Assembly (NCBI RefSeq): GCF_004403465.1
Contig: NZ_SOGQ01000042.1
Coordinates: 1 to 53,847, forward strand
Source: Cryobacterium sinapicolor
GTDB taxonomy: Bacteria; Actinomycetota; Actinomycetes; Actinomycetales; Microbacteriaceae
Length of the DNA stretch: 53,847 nt
Direction of reading: 5' to 3'
This document shows positions 17,002-26,014 of the stretch, one piece after another. The translations under genes and the position numbers were made by a program. Each line of letters opens with the position of its first letter. Position 1 is the first letter of the stretch. The notes under the pieces were generated by a model, which was not told the DNA's origin, did not search any database, and saw nothing but the letters and a program-made list of their open reading frames with translations.

Positions 17002-17823
17002 GTGAAAGGCGCCCCCGCTGTGCAGATCGTTCCCATCGAAAACCTTGACCTGCCTGGTCTCGCCGACTTTTCGCGACTGACGGATGTCGCGCTCCGCCGC
17101 GTCTCCGAACCCGCCGGCGGGCTGTACATCGCCGAGTCCAGCAAGGTCATCACCCGGGCCCTCGCCGCCGGCCACCGCCCGCGGTCCGTGCTGCTGCAGG
17201 AGCAGTGGCTGCCCGACGTGCTGCCGCTGCTCGCGGACTGGCCGGACGTGCCCGTGTACGTCGGCGCAGCATCCGTGCTCGAACGGCTCACCGGCTACAA
17301 CCTGCACCGCGGTGCGCTGGCGGCGATGCACCGCCCGGACCTGGCTTCGGTGCACGAGGTGATCAAGGATGCGCGGCGCATCGTGATCCTCGAGGACATC
17401 GTGGACCACACCAACGTCGGCGCCATCTTCCGTTCGGTCGCCGGACTCGGCGCAGACGCCGTGTTGATCACGCCCCGCTGCGCCGACCCGCTGTACCGAC
17501 GCAGCGTGCGGGTGAGCATGGGCACGGTGCTGCAGGTGCCGTGGACCCGGCTGCCGGAATGGAACGAGGCCGCCCCGATGCTTCACGACGCCGGTTTCCA
17601 CCTCGCGGCCCTCGCGCTGGCGGACGACGCCGTCAGCCTCGACCGGTTCGCCGGGAACACGCCGGAACGCCTGGCCCTGATCCTCGGCGCCGAGGGCGAC
17701 GGCCTCAGCACCCAGGCTCTCGCTGCCGCCGACACCGTCGTGACGATCCCCATGCTGCACGGAGTCGACTCGCTCAACGTGGCCTCGGCCAGCGCGGTGG
17801 CGCTGTACGCTCTGCGCGTCTGA
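17002..17823 (+). CDS. SpoU/TrmH family RNA methyltransferase
   Basis: A 273-residue protein with the substrate-binding N-terminal domain and a C-terminal SpoU knotted methyltransferase domain. Motif I is VDHTNVGAIFRSVAGLG (about 134-150), motif II is ALILGAEGDGLS (about 225-236), and motif III is IPMLHGVDSLNVASASAVA (about 249-267). It is expected to methylate a ribose 2'-OH in rRNA or tRNA. GTG at 17002 or GTG at 17020 may be the start. It is followed closely by a D,D-carboxypeptidase gene on the same strand. Confidence 0.92.
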   Translation: MKGAPAVQIVPIENLDLPGLADFSRLTDVALRRVSEPAGGLYIAESSKVITRALAAGHRPRSVLLQEQWLPDVLPLLADWPDVPVYVGAASVLERLTGYNLHRGALAAMHRPDLASVHEVIKDARRIVILEDIVDHTNVGAIFRSVAGLGADAVLITPRCADPLYRRSVRVSMGTVLQVPWTRLPEWNEAAPMLHDAGFHLAALALADDAVSLDRFAGNTPERLALILGAEGDGLSTQALAAADTVVTIPMLHGVDSLNVASASAVALYALRV

Positions 17824-17849
17824 ACACGAGCGCTTGATAGAGTCGTCGG

Positions 17850-19082
17850 ATGCCCCTGACCCGACGCCAAACGTTCCTCCGCCGTCGGATCGCCGTCGTG
17901 GCGGCTCTGGCTCTCACCCTCGGTGGTGTCGGCTATCTGGCCGGCACGGGGCTGGCGCCGGTTCCGGCCGCGGCGGTCGAGCTGATCGAACCGGCGACGC
18001 TCACCCAGCCGGCCGCCGAGCTGGTCTGGCCGGATGACGGCGCGGGCTCCATCGGCGCCGTCGGCTACCCGGGACTGCTCGGGTCCACCGGCGATCAGGG
18101 GTCCATGCCGATCGCTAGTATCACGAAGATGGTCACCGCGCTCGTGCTGCTCGAAGAGAAGCCCCTGAACGGCAAGGAACCCGGCCCGGACATCCGATTC
18201 ACCGACGACGACGTCGACATCTACTACGACGTACTGGCCGAGGACGGTTCGGTCGCGCCCGTGTCCGCCGGCATGGTGCTCAGCCAGCGGGAGGCCTTCG
18301 AGGCCATGCTCCTGCCCTCCGCGAACAACTACAGCATCTCCCTGGCCATCTGGGCGTTCGGCTCCGTGGACGCCTACCTGGCTGAGGCCGAAGCTTGGCT
18401 GACCGACAACGGCCTGACCGACACAACGGTGGCGGACACCAGCGGGTTGTCGCCGGCCAGCGTGAGCAGCCCCGCCGACCTGGTAAGGCTCGGCAAACTC
18501 GTTCTGGCCGATCCCGTCCTGGCCGAGATCGTGTCCATGGAGACCTCCGACCTGCCCATCATCGGCACGGTCAGCAACACCAACAAGCTCCTCGGCTCCA
18601 ACGGTGTCACCGGGATGAAGACCGGAACCACGGATGAGGCCGGCGCCTGTCTGCTGTACTCGGCCGAGTTCTCGGTCGGCGGCGAGACCATCACCGTGGT
18701 CGGCGTCATGCTCGGCGGCGACACGCACAGTGCGCTGAACGCGTCGATCGTGGACCTGCTCGACAGCGTCGAGCCCGGCTTCCGCGAGGTCAACCTGGCC
18801 GACAAGGGCACCGCCTACGCGTCCTACGGTACCCAGTGGGGGCAGACGAGCCGGGCGGTCGCCGCAGAGGGGGCATCCGCCGTGGTCTGGTCGGACACGC
18901 CGATCACCGCTGTTCCCTCGGCGCGACCGGTCACCCTGGGGAAGGTCGGCGACTCGGCCGGCGCGATCGACTTCCAGGTGGGGGAGAGCACGGTGAGCGT
19001 GCCGCTGGTGCTCGACGGTGAGCTCACCGACCCGGGGCCCGCCTGGCGGTTCACACACCCGGGCGAGCTGGCTGCCGGCTAA
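17850..19082 (+). CDS. D-alanyl-D-alanine carboxypeptidase (peptidase S11)
   Basis: A 410-residue penicillin-binding protein of the S11 family. Its N-terminus is a basic stretch plus a hydrophobic signal/anchor (about 13-35). The active-site motifs are SITK (Ser90, Lys93), SAN (157-159) and KTGT, in the expected order. It trims the terminal D-Ala from peptidoglycan stem peptides outside the membrane. The region after about residue 300 is a less conserved C-terminal domain. The gene sits 27 bases after the SpoU gene, so they may share a transcript. Confidence 0.92.
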   Translation: MPLTRRQTFLRRRIAVVAALALTLGGVGYLAGTGLAPVPAAAVELIEPATLTQPAAELVWPDDGAGSIGAVGYPGLLGSTGDQGSMPIASITKMVTALVLLEEKPLNGKEPGPDIRFTDDDVDIYYDVLAEDGSVAPVSAGMVLSQREAFEAMLLPSANNYSISLAIWAFGSVDAYLAEAEAWLTDNGLTDTTVADTSGLSPASVSSPADLVRLGKLVLADPVLAEIVSMETSDLPIIGTVSNTNKLLGSNGVTGMKTGTTDEAGACLLYSAEFSVGGETITVVGVMLGGDTHSALNASIVDLLDSVEPGFREVNLADKGTAYASYGTQWGQTSRAVAAEGASAVVWSDTPITAVPSARPVTLGKVGDSAGAIDFQVGESTVSVPLVLDGELTDPGPAWRFTHPGELAAG

Positions 19083-19109
19083 ACGCAACTCGGATCGGGC
19101 GGGCCGGCC

Positions 19110-19898
19110 CTAGCGCCGGGGCTGGCTGAACGGCCCGGCGTCGGGGCGCTTGGGCAGCATATTGTCGCCGGAGGACTGGTGCCGGATTCGGCGCAGCGCC
19201 CAGGGCAGCAGGTACTCCCGCGCCCACTGCATGTCCTCCGTGCGAGCCTCCCGGAAGGTGCGACCCGGCGCGGGTTCGGGTTTCTGCGGTTCGAGTGCAT
19301 TGGGAACGTCGAGCACGGACAGCACCATCCGGGCGACGGTGTGGTGGCCGAGCGCGTTCAGGTGCAGCCGGTCCTGAGACCACATACGGGCATCCTGGAT
19401 CTCGGTCAGCGACCAGAGGTCGGCGACGACACAGTCGTATTTCGTCGCGACCGCGCGCAGGTTCTCGTTGTAGATGGCGATCTTGCCTCGGATCCCGCGG
19501 AACATGGGGGAGAAGCCCACATCGGCGCCCGTGAACAGGACGATGGTGGCGTTGTCGCGGCTGAGCCGGCTGATCTCCTTCTCGACCTGGGCGGCGATCA
19601 GGTCGGGGTCGGAACCCGGTCGGAGCACGTCGTTTCCGCCCCCGGAGAAGGTGATCAGGTCCGGATGCAGCGCGAGCGCCGTGTCCACTTGCCCTTCGCT
19701 GATCTGGTGTATCAGCTTGCCGCGCACGGCGAGGTTCGCGTAGGCGAAGTCCGGCGTGCCCTGGCTGAGCACCTCGGCGAACCGGTCCGACCAGCCCCGG
19801 TTCCCACCCGGGCTCGTCGGCTCCGGATCACCCAGACCCTCGGTGAAGGAGTCGCCGAGGGCGACATAGCGGGACCACGGATGCATCGGCGTCGTCAT
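19110..19898 (-). CDS. SGNH/GDSL hydrolase
   Basis: A 262-residue SGNH-fold esterase/lipase-type enzyme. Block I is ALGDSFTEG (about 13-21), block III is SGGGNDV (about 85-91), and block V is DRLHLNALGH (about 176-185), so the Ser, Gly, Asn and His residues are all visible. There is no signal peptide, so it is cytoplasmic. The C-terminal region is basic and probably flexible. The substrate is unknown. It diverges from the helicase gene over 55 bases. Confidence 0.9.
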   Translation of the reverse strand: MTTPMHPWSRYVALGDSFTEGLGDPEPTSPGGNRGWSDRFAEVLSQGTPDFAYANLAVRGKLIHQISEGQVDTALALHPDLITFSGGGNDVLRPGSDPDLIAAQVEKEISRLSRDNATIVLFTGADVGFSPMFRGIRGKIAIYNENLRAVATKYDCVVADLWSLTEIQDARMWSQDRLHLNALGHHTVARMVLSVLDVPNALEPQKPEPAPGRTFREARTEDMQWAREYLLPWALRRIRHQSSGDNMLPKRPDAGPFSQPRR

Positions 19899-19953
19899 TA
19901 CTCCATTCTCCCCCGCACCACAGCCGTCCGTTCAACGGGTAAGTTCTTATGAA

Positions 19954-21768
19954 GTGAATACTCCACCCCCTTTCGGTCCTGCCCAGGGGACGAGTGCAGC
20001 CGAGCACCTTTCACCCTCGTTTCCGGAGCGTGCCGCGTGGGGTACTGCCGGCAAGCTGCGGGCGTGGCAGGCCGAGGCGCTGGAAGCGTACTTCGTGCAC
20101 CAGCCGCGGGATTTCCTCGCCGCTGCAACCCCGGGCGCCGGCAAGACCACGTTCGCCCTGCGGCTCGCCGCCGAGCTGAAGGCCCGCCGGTTGATCGACA
20201 GCATCACGGTTGTCGCACCCACCGAGCACCTCAAGCGCCAGTGGGCGGATGCCGCTGCTCGGGCGGGCATCCGGCTGGACCCGAACTTCAAGAACGCCAA
20301 CGGCCGCTACGGCAACCACTACCACGGCATCGCCGTCACCTACGCCCAGGTGGCCAGCCGGGCGGCCCTGCACCGGCAACTCACCCAGTCCAGCCGCACC
20401 CTGGTGATCCTGGACGAGGTGCACCACGGCGGGGACGCGCTGAGCTGGGGCGACGCGATCCGGGAGGCCTTCGAGCCGGCCACCCGCCGCCTCTCGCTCA
20501 CCGGCACCCCGTTCCGTTCGGACACCTCACCGATCCCGTTCGTGAGCTACCTGCCGGACGAGCACGGCATCCGTCTGTCCCAGAGCGACTACAGCTACGG
20601 TTATGGCCGCGCACTCGAAGACGGTGTCGTGCGCCCGGTGATGTTCATGGTCTACGCCGGCCACATGAAGTGGCGCACCCGCGCCGGCGACGAGATGGAG
20701 GCCAAACTCGGCGAGGGGAACACCAAGGACATCACCTCCCAGGCGTGGCGCACCGCCCTGGAACCCACCGGGCAGTGGATCCCCGCGGTTCTTCGCGCGG
20801 CCGACTCGCGTCTCACCCAGGTGCGCCACGGCATCCCGGATGCCGGTGGCCTCGTCATCGCCACCGACCAGACCATGGCGCGGGCCTACGCGGCCATCCT
20901 GCAGGAGATCTCGGGGGAGTCGGTGACCGTCGTGCTCTCCGACGAGAAGGAGTCGAGCGACCGGATCGACGAATTCGCGCACAACACCTCGCGTTGGATG
21001 GTCGCGGTGCGGATGGTCTCGGAGGGAGTCGACGTGCCGCGCCTCGCCGTGGGTGTCTACGCGACCAGCGCCTCCACGCCGCTCTTCTTCGCGCAGGCCA
21101 TCGGCCGGTTCGTGCGGGCCCGCCGCCGCGGCGAGACGGCGTCGATCTTCCTGCCCAATGTGCCCAGCCTGCTCAGCCTGGCGAACGCGCTCGAACTGGA
21201 ACGCGACCACGCCCTCGACCGGAGCAACCGCGATGACGGCGACGACGGCATGTACAACCCCGAAGACGCCATGGTCGCCGACGCCAACAAGTCGGAGAAG
21301 GCCTCCGACGACCTCGGCGAGGAGTTCACCTGGCAGGCCATCGACTCCCAGGCCACCTTCGACATGGTGATGTTCAACGGCGACGAGTTCGGCGAACTGG
21401 CGGAACCGGGCACCGACGAGGAATTCGACTTCATCGGCATCCCCGGGCTGCTCGAGCCGGAGCAGGTCTCCGAACTGCTGCGGCAGCGCCAGCACCGGCA
21501 GGCCAAACGCTCCACCGACCGTCGCAAGGACCCGATCACGGGCGAGGTCGCTCCGGTGGAACCGCCGCCGCTGTATCGCACCCTCAAGGAGCAACGAACC
21601 CTGCTGGCGAGCCTGGTGGGAATGTGGTCGAAGCTCGCCGGTGAGCCCCACGGCATGGTGCACGCCGAACTGCGGCGGGAGTGCGGCGGCCCCGCGGTGG
21701 CGCAGGCCAGCGTCACGCAGCTGCAGAACCGGATCGACCTGCTCCGCCGCCGGCTCGGCCGCAGCTGA
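19954..21768 (+). CDS. SF2 DEAD/DEAH-box helicase
   Basis: A 604-residue superfamily 2 helicase. Walker A is ATPGAGKTT (about 58-66), motif II is LDEVHHGGD, motif III is LTGTPFRSD and motif VI is QAIGRFVRARR (about 382-392). The C-terminal 150 residues are acidic then basic, with no recognised domain. There is no nuclease or methyltransferase partner beside it, so I read it as a stand-alone helicase of a conserved actinobacterial type rather than a defence system. The GTG at 19954 is the only good start, since the nearby ATG runs into a stop. A palindromic repeat follows the gene. Confidence 0.87.
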   Translation: MNTPPPFGPAQGTSAAEHLSPSFPERAAWGTAGKLRAWQAEALEAYFVHQPRDFLAAATPGAGKTTFALRLAAELKARRLIDSITVVAPTEHLKRQWADAAARAGIRLDPNFKNANGRYGNHYHGIAVTYAQVASRAALHRQLTQSSRTLVILDEVHHGGDALSWGDAIREAFEPATRRLSLTGTPFRSDTSPIPFVSYLPDEHGIRLSQSDYSYGYGRALEDGVVRPVMFMVYAGHMKWRTRAGDEMEAKLGEGNTKDITSQAWRTALEPTGQWIPAVLRAADSRLTQVRHGIPDAGGLVIATDQTMARAYAAILQEISGESVTVVLSDEKESSDRIDEFAHNTSRWMVAVRMVSEGVDVPRLAVGVYATSASTPLFFAQAIGRFVRARRRGETASIFLPNVPSLLSLANALELERDHALDRSNRDDGDDGMYNPEDAMVADANKSEKASDDLGEEFTWQAIDSQATFDMVMFNGDEFGELAEPGTDEEFDFIGIPGLLEPEQVSELLRQRQHRQAKRSTDRRKDPITGEVAPVEPPPLYRTLKEQRTLLASLVGMWSKLAGEPHGMVHAELRRECGGPAVAQASVTQLQNRIDLLRRRLGRS

Positions 21769-21775
21769 CCGGCGA

Positions 21776-21837
21776 GAGTGCCCGTTCCGGTCGAGAGTGA
21801 CCCGCGCAACGGCCACTCTCGATCGGAACGGGCACTC
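21776..21837. repeat. Intergenic palindromic element, 24-bp arms
   Basis: Bases 21776-21799 pair with 21814-21837: 24 bp with one G.T position, around a 14-base loop. The arms themselves start and end with GAGTG/CACTC, giving internal repeats. The element fills the gap between the convergent helicase and PLP-enzyme genes, and it includes two bases of the PLP-enzyme stop codon. It could act as a two-way terminator, but it is longer than needed and resembles a dispersed repeat. Confidence 0.75.
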
Positions 21838-23125
21838 AGGCGACGGCCTGCCGGGGCTCGCCGGCCGCGCCGTCCATTGCCGCGTTCGACCCGACATCCA
21901 TGGCCACGTCCAGGGCCGTGAGGATGTCGGCGAGCAGGTCGTCGACGTGCTCGAGGCCGATCGAGAGCCGCACGATCCCGGCGCCGGGCCGGGCGCCGGC
22001 CTCGACCGGGCGGTGGGTCAGCGATGCCGGATGCTGCACGAGCGAGTCGACGCCGCCGAGGGAGACGGCATGCGTGATCAGCGCGCAGGCCTCCGTGAAC
22101 CGCACGGCCGTCTCGAAGCCGCCCGCGAGCTCGAGGGCGATGATCGAACCGGCCCCGCTCGCCTGGCGGCCCAGGAGCCGCTGCGGGTCCTGCCCGGGCA
22201 GCCCCGGGTACAGCACCCGGGTCAGGGCGGGATGGCCTACAAGGCCCTCCGCGACCATGCCGGCCGTGGCCTGCTGGGCGCGCACCCGTACCGGCAGGGT
22301 GCGTAGCCCCCGATGCAGCAGATACGCCGCGAACGGATGCAGGATCCCCCCGGTCAGGGCCCGAACCTGCCGCAGGCGGACCATCCATTGCTCGGTGCCA
22401 GAGACCGTACCGCCCATCACGTCCCCGTGGCCGCCCAGGAACTTGGTCGCACTGTGCAGCACCAGGGTGGCGCCCGATTCGACCGGGCGCTGCAGCACAG
22501 GGGTGGCGAACGTGTTGTCGACCAGAACCGGTACGCCGCCGGCCGCCGCGACCACGGCCCGGATGTCGGTCAGTGCCAGAGTCGGGTTGGCGGGGGACTC
22601 CAGGATGACCAGCCCCGTGTTCGGCCGGATCGCGTCGGCGACCCCGTCGGCGTCGACCCAGGTCACGCTCGTGCCGAGCAGCCCGGTGGCGAGCACATGG
22701 TCGGTTCCGCCGTAGATCGGCCGAAGCGCCACCACGTGGGGCGTGCCGGCGGCGACGGATGCGATCAGCACGGCCGCCAGTGCGGCCATTCCGCTCGCGA
22801 AGGCGACGGTTCCCCCGGTGCCTTCCAGCGCGGAGAGCGCCGTTTCGAAGCGGGCGACCCCGGGCTGCCAGAGCCGCTGGTACACCGCGGAGTCACCGTC
22901 ACGGATCGTTCCTCCGGTGGCCAGGTTCTCGTAGGAGTCGCCACCGCATTCGACACCGGCCAGCGGATTCGTCGTGGAGAGGTCGATCACGGGCACGTGC
23001 GACCCGGAAGCGGTCACCCCGGCCATCCCGCCGTGGACGGCGACGGTATCAGGGTGTAGGGCAGGCGCCCGCTGAATCGGTTCGTGCTGTGGCAGCGGTG
23101 GCAGCAGTGGCATCGGTGGCGTCAT
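21836..23125 (-). CDS. Trans-sulfuration PLP-dependent enzyme (cystathionine gamma-synthase/lyase or methionine gamma-lyase family)
   Basis: A 429-residue Cys/Met metabolism PLP enzyme. Key motifs are SYENLATGGTIRDGDSAVY (about 64-82), NPTLAL with the following DNTFATP segment, and the PLP-lysine motif SATKFLGGHGD (about 224-234). Members include cystathionine gamma-synthase, gamma-lyase and methionine gamma-lyase, which sequence alone does not separate. It diverges from an Lrp-type regulator, a common arrangement for methionine-responsive control. The first 20 residues are proline-rich and variable, so a later start is possible. Confidence 0.9.
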   Translation of the reverse strand: MTPPMPLLPPLPQHEPIQRAPALHPDTVAVHGGMAGVTASGSHVPVIDLSTTNPLAGVECGGDSYENLATGGTIRDGDSAVYQRLWQPGVARFETALSALEGTGGTVAFASGMAALAAVLIASVAAGTPHVVALRPIYGGTDHVLATGLLGTSVTWVDADGVADAIRPNTGLVILESPANPTLALTDIRAVVAAAGGVPVLVDNTFATPVLQRPVESGATLVLHSATKFLGGHGDVMGGTVSGTEQWMVRLRQVRALTGGILHPFAAYLLHRGLRTLPVRVRAQQATAGMVAEGLVGHPALTRVLYPGLPGQDPQRLLGRQASGAGSIIALELAGGFETAVRFTEACALITHAVSLGGVDSLVQHPASLTHRPVEAGARPGAGIVRLSIGLEHVDDLLADILTALDVAMDVGSNAAMDGAAGEPRQAVA

Positions 23126-23231
23126 GCACAGACAAAAGCAGATTCTGTGGCGCGACGCAATCCATGGTGCAGACCCTTCCGAATCAGCGGTTGCTTTCGC
23201 ATAAACTGCTCACGGAAGAAAGAGTGTGGCA

Positions 23232-23711
23232 ATGGAACCGAAGAAAACCGAAATCGACCGGGTCGACCGGGCGCTCCTGCGAGCACTGTCCGTCAACGCC
23301 CGCGCCTCCGGAGCGGCGCTGGCCGCGGAGATCGGCGTCGCCGAGTCGACCGTGTCTCTGCGGCTGCGCCGCCTGCAGCAGCTGGGACACATTCGCGGCT
23401 ATCGTGCGAACATCGACCTCGCCGCGCTGGGCGCGTCCCTGCAGGCGCTGATCTCGGTTCGCCTGGTCAAGCACGCTCGCGTGCAGATCGACGAGTTCCG
23501 GGCGGCGGCGCCGCACTGGCCCGGGGTGATCGGCCTGTTCCACACCGCCGGCGCCGACGATTACCTGCTGCACGTGGCCGCGGCCGACGCGTCGGACCTG
23601 CGCGATTTCGTCCTGCAGCACCTGGCGGAGCATCCGGCGGTGGCACACACCGAGACCAACCTCATCTTCGAGTACGTCGACGGTGACGGCTGGCAGGACC
23701 TGGTCAAATAG
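23232..23711 (+). CDS. Lrp/AsnC family transcriptional regulator
   Basis: A 159-residue regulator with an N-terminal winged helix-turn-helix (about 8-60, EIGVAESTVSLRLRRLQQLG) and a C-terminal RAM ligand-binding domain. It is likely an amino-acid-responsive regulator of the divergent trans-sulfuration enzyme gene, although the effector is unknown. The ATG at 23232 is used because an AAGAAAGAG stretch lies eight bases upstream. A GTG at 23226 also lies in frame. A hairpin terminator follows at 23725. Confidence 0.92.
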   Translation: MEPKKTEIDRVDRALLRALSVNARASGAALAAEIGVAESTVSLRLRRLQQLGHIRGYRANIDLAALGASLQALISVRLVKHARVQIDEFRAAAPHWPGVIGLFHTAGADDYLLHVAAADASDLRDFVLQHLAEHPAVAHTETNLIFEYVDGDGWQDLVK

Positions 23712-23724
23712 TTCGCTTAACGCA

Positions 23725-23756
23725 GACAGCGCCCCTGCCGAAGCAGGGGCGCTGTC
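23725..23756. terminator. 14-bp hairpin with CGAA loop
   Basis: GACAGCGCCCCTGC pairs exactly with GCAGGGGCGCTGTC around CGAA. It lies between the Lrp gene and the convergent cold-shock gene. It lacks a T run, so its strength is uncertain. Confidence 0.75.
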
Positions 23757-23814
23757 GAAGCTCGTGAGCTACGCGGCTCGGAAAGCCGCCTCGCTGGTTG
23801 AGCAGTTGCGCAAT

Positions 23815-24018
23815 TTAGAGGGCGCGGATGTTCTCGGCCTGAGGACCCTTCGGGCCCTGGGTTACCTCGAACTCGACCTTCTGGTTCTCGTCGAGCGACT
23901 TGTAGCCGTTCGAAGCGATCGCGGAGTAGTGCGCGAACACGTCGGCGCTTCCGTCGTCGGGAGCGATGAAGCCGAAGCCCTTTTCAGCGTTGAACCATTT
24001 CACGGTACCTGTTGCCAT
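23815..24018 (-). CDS. Cold-shock protein
   Basis: A 67-residue CspA-family protein. RNP1 is KGFGFI (13-18) and RNP2 is VFAHY (about 27-31), the two RNA-binding motifs. It is a cytoplasmic RNA chaperone. The ATG at 24018 has a strong ribosome site (GGAGGAG) upstream. The 247 bases before it, up to the DUF3097 gene end at 24266, contain no other gene and probably hold a long 5' leader, as is usual for csp genes. A GGCC-based hairpin is visible at about 24045-24066. Confidence 0.95.
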   Translation of the reverse strand: MATGTVKWFNAEKGFGFIAPDDGSADVFAHYSAIASNGYKSLDENQKVEFEVTQGPKGPQAENIRAL

Positions 24019-24265
24019 TATGAAACTCCTCCAGGAGTGTTAGAAAGGCCCCGACTTTCGAGGCCGTTCGTCGCGGTATTCGTCGTCCGCTTCCGAAAGG
24101 AATACGCCGCGGTGACCGGAGTCTCCGCGTTTTAAGACGTGCAAGCACTACAACTACTGAGATAACCCTAGCCCACATCGCCGTGGTGCGTCCGGATTCG
24201 GCGGCAATTCGGTTCCAAAGTGTTACGTATATTGCAGGTGATGATCCAATCCGGGTGCACCTGCA

Positions 24266-25117
24266 CTACTCGGTCGTGACAAAGTCGATCAGTTGCTCCA
24301 CCCGGCCCAGCAACTGCGGCTCCAGGTCGGCGAAGGTGCGCACCCGGCCCAGGATCCGCTGCCAGGCCCGGGCGATGTCGGCCTGGTCCTCATGGGGCCA
24401 GCCGAGGGCCTCACAGATCCCGTGCTTCCATTCGACGCTTCGCGCAATCGCAGGCCACTCGGTGAGTCCGAGGCGGTTCGGCTTCACGGACTGCCACACG
24501 TCGATGTACGGATGCCCGACCACGAGCACATTCCGGCCGTGCGGACCGCGCGCCACGGCTTCCGCGATCCGGCTCTCCTTCGATCCGCGCACCAGATGAT
24601 CGACCAGCACCCCGACCCGGCGGGTCGGTCCCGGGCGGAATTCCTTGAGGAGCTCCTCGAGGTTGTCGACGCCCTCGATGAATTCGACGACGACCCCCTC
24701 GATCCGCAGGTCGGCTCCCCAGACCTTTTCGACGAGTTCGGCGTCGTGCCGGCCCTCGACGAAGATGCGGCTGGCACGGGCCACCCGAGCCGGGGCATCC
24801 CGCACCGCCATCGATCCCGACGCGGTACGGGCGCGGCCCTGCGACGCAGCCCGGGCCGGGACGACGAGCACCACCGGTTCGCCGTCGATCAGGAATCCGC
24901 CGCCGAGCGGGAACAGGCGCAGTTTGCCGTGGCGGTCCTCCAGGGTGACGATCTTCTTCTCGATTCGCACCACGGCGCCACAGAAACCGGTCGCGACCTC
25001 TTCGACGACCAGGTCCGGCGTGGCCTCCCGGGTCGGAATCACCGTCCGGCCGGCGTCGCGCCAGCCGGGGGAGAGCACGTCCGCGCTGTACCGATCCTGC
25101 ATGTTCCGTTCGTTCAT
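24266..25117 (-). CDS. DUF3097 family protein
   Basis: A 283-residue protein of the actinobacterial DUF3097 family. The central part (about 116-215) has RIFVEGRHDAELVEKVWG, then GVVVEFIEGVDNLEE, then GVLVDHLVRGSKESRI. The conserved Glu, the DHL motif and the fold order resemble a Toprim nuclease/primase domain. The family has no proven function. The Toprim-like reading suggests a nucleic-acid metal-dependent activity but is an inference. The ATG at 25117 has an upstream GGAGCGAGG site. It diverges from the YedK gene. Confidence 0.85.
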   Translation of the reverse strand: MNERNMQDRYSADVLSPGWRDAGRTVIPTREATPDLVVEEVATGFCGAVVRIEKKIVTLEDRHGKLRLFPLGGGFLIDGEPVVLVVPARAASQGRARTASGSMAVRDAPARVARASRIFVEGRHDAELVEKVWGADLRIEGVVVEFIEGVDNLEELLKEFRPGPTRRVGVLVDHLVRGSKESRIAEAVARGPHGRNVLVVGHPYIDVWQSVKPNRLGLTEWPAIARSVEWKHGICEALGWPHEDQADIARAWQRILGRVRTFADLEPQLLGRVEQLIDFVTTE

Positions 25118-25231
25118 TATCGGTTTCCTCGCTCCTGCGCCTCGCCGACGCCGGAATCGACGCTAGCGGATGCCCGGTTCGGGCGCCGCTCCCAGACCGG
25201 TGGTGTCGGCGGCCGGTAGTAGCCTGTCCCC

Positions 25232-25945
25232 ATGTGCGGTCGATTCATCATCACGGATACGGCGTCCGATCTCGCCGCGATGTTCGACGTCGAGCACGAG
25301 GGCGTGAACCTGCCCGAGCCGTCCTGGAACATCAAACCCACCGAACAGATCCCGATCGTGCTCGAGTCCGCTAAGGCCGGGCCGGTCGTGCGCCGGCTCG
25401 AGGCCGCGCGCTGGTCCCTGGTCCCCTCCTTCGCGACGGAGCTGCAGGCATCTTTCCCCACATTCAACGCACGCGCCGAAACGGCGGCGGAGAAGCCCAC
25501 CTTCAAGAGTTCGGTCGTCTCACGGCGCGCGCTTGTGCCGGCCACCGGTTACTACGAGTGGCGCACGGTCGGCGGCATGAAGACCCCGTACTTCATCTAT
25601 TCCGACGACGGCCTGCCGCTGGCCTTCGCCGGACTCTATGCCTGGTGGCGCAACCCGGCCCTGGCTGATGACGACCCGGCGCGGTGGGTGTTGTCGGCGA
25701 CGATTCTGACCCAGGACGCCGAGGGCCCGGTGGCCGACCTCCACGATCGGATGCCCGTGATCCTGGCCGAGGAATGGTGGGACCAGTGGCTCGACCCTCA
25801 CACCAGGGGGGACCAGTCGCTGATCGACGCCGCGGTGGCCGCCTCCCGGGAGGCGGACGAGAGCCTGCGATTCCACGAGGTCGCCCCGGTGCGGGGTGAC
25901 GGCCCGGAACTCATCGAACCGGTCGGGGCGCCGTCGTCGGTCTGA
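25232..25945 (+). CDS. SOS response-associated peptidase (YedK/HMCES)
   Basis: A 237-residue SRAP-domain protein. It begins MCGRF, which leaves Cys2 at the N-terminus after Met removal, the nucleophile that forms a thiazolidine link to abasic sites in single-stranded DNA. The other conserved residues are visible: FNARAE (Asn), GYYEW (Glu) and LHDRMPVIL (His). It protects replication forks by shielding abasic DNA. It diverges from DUF3097 and is followed by a tiny membrane protein gene. The start is fixed by the need for Cys2. Confidence 0.95.
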   Translation: MCGRFIITDTASDLAAMFDVEHEGVNLPEPSWNIKPTEQIPIVLESAKAGPVVRRLEAARWSLVPSFATELQASFPTFNARAETAAEKPTFKSSVVSRRALVPATGYYEWRTVGGMKTPYFIYSDDGLPLAFAGLYAWWRNPALADDDPARWVLSATILTQDAEGPVADLHDRMPVILAEEWWDQWLDPHTRGDQSLIDAAVAASREADESLRFHEVAPVRGDGPELIEPVGAPSSV

Positions 25946-26014
25946 CGTTCGACCGGGTACGCTCGTTTCATCGGCCCGGCGACCAGTGCGGGCACCGCTC
26001 GAAAGGATCGCACC

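Noticed and set aside
19954..21768. The helicase as a possible phage-defence gene
   Set aside because: No nuclease, methyltransferase, integrase or other defence gene lies beside it, and neighbouring genes are housekeeping.
23126..23231. A weak ACAGA...TCTGT repeat as an Lrp operator
   Set aside because: Arms are only five bases with a long uneven spacer, so it is not distinguishable from chance.
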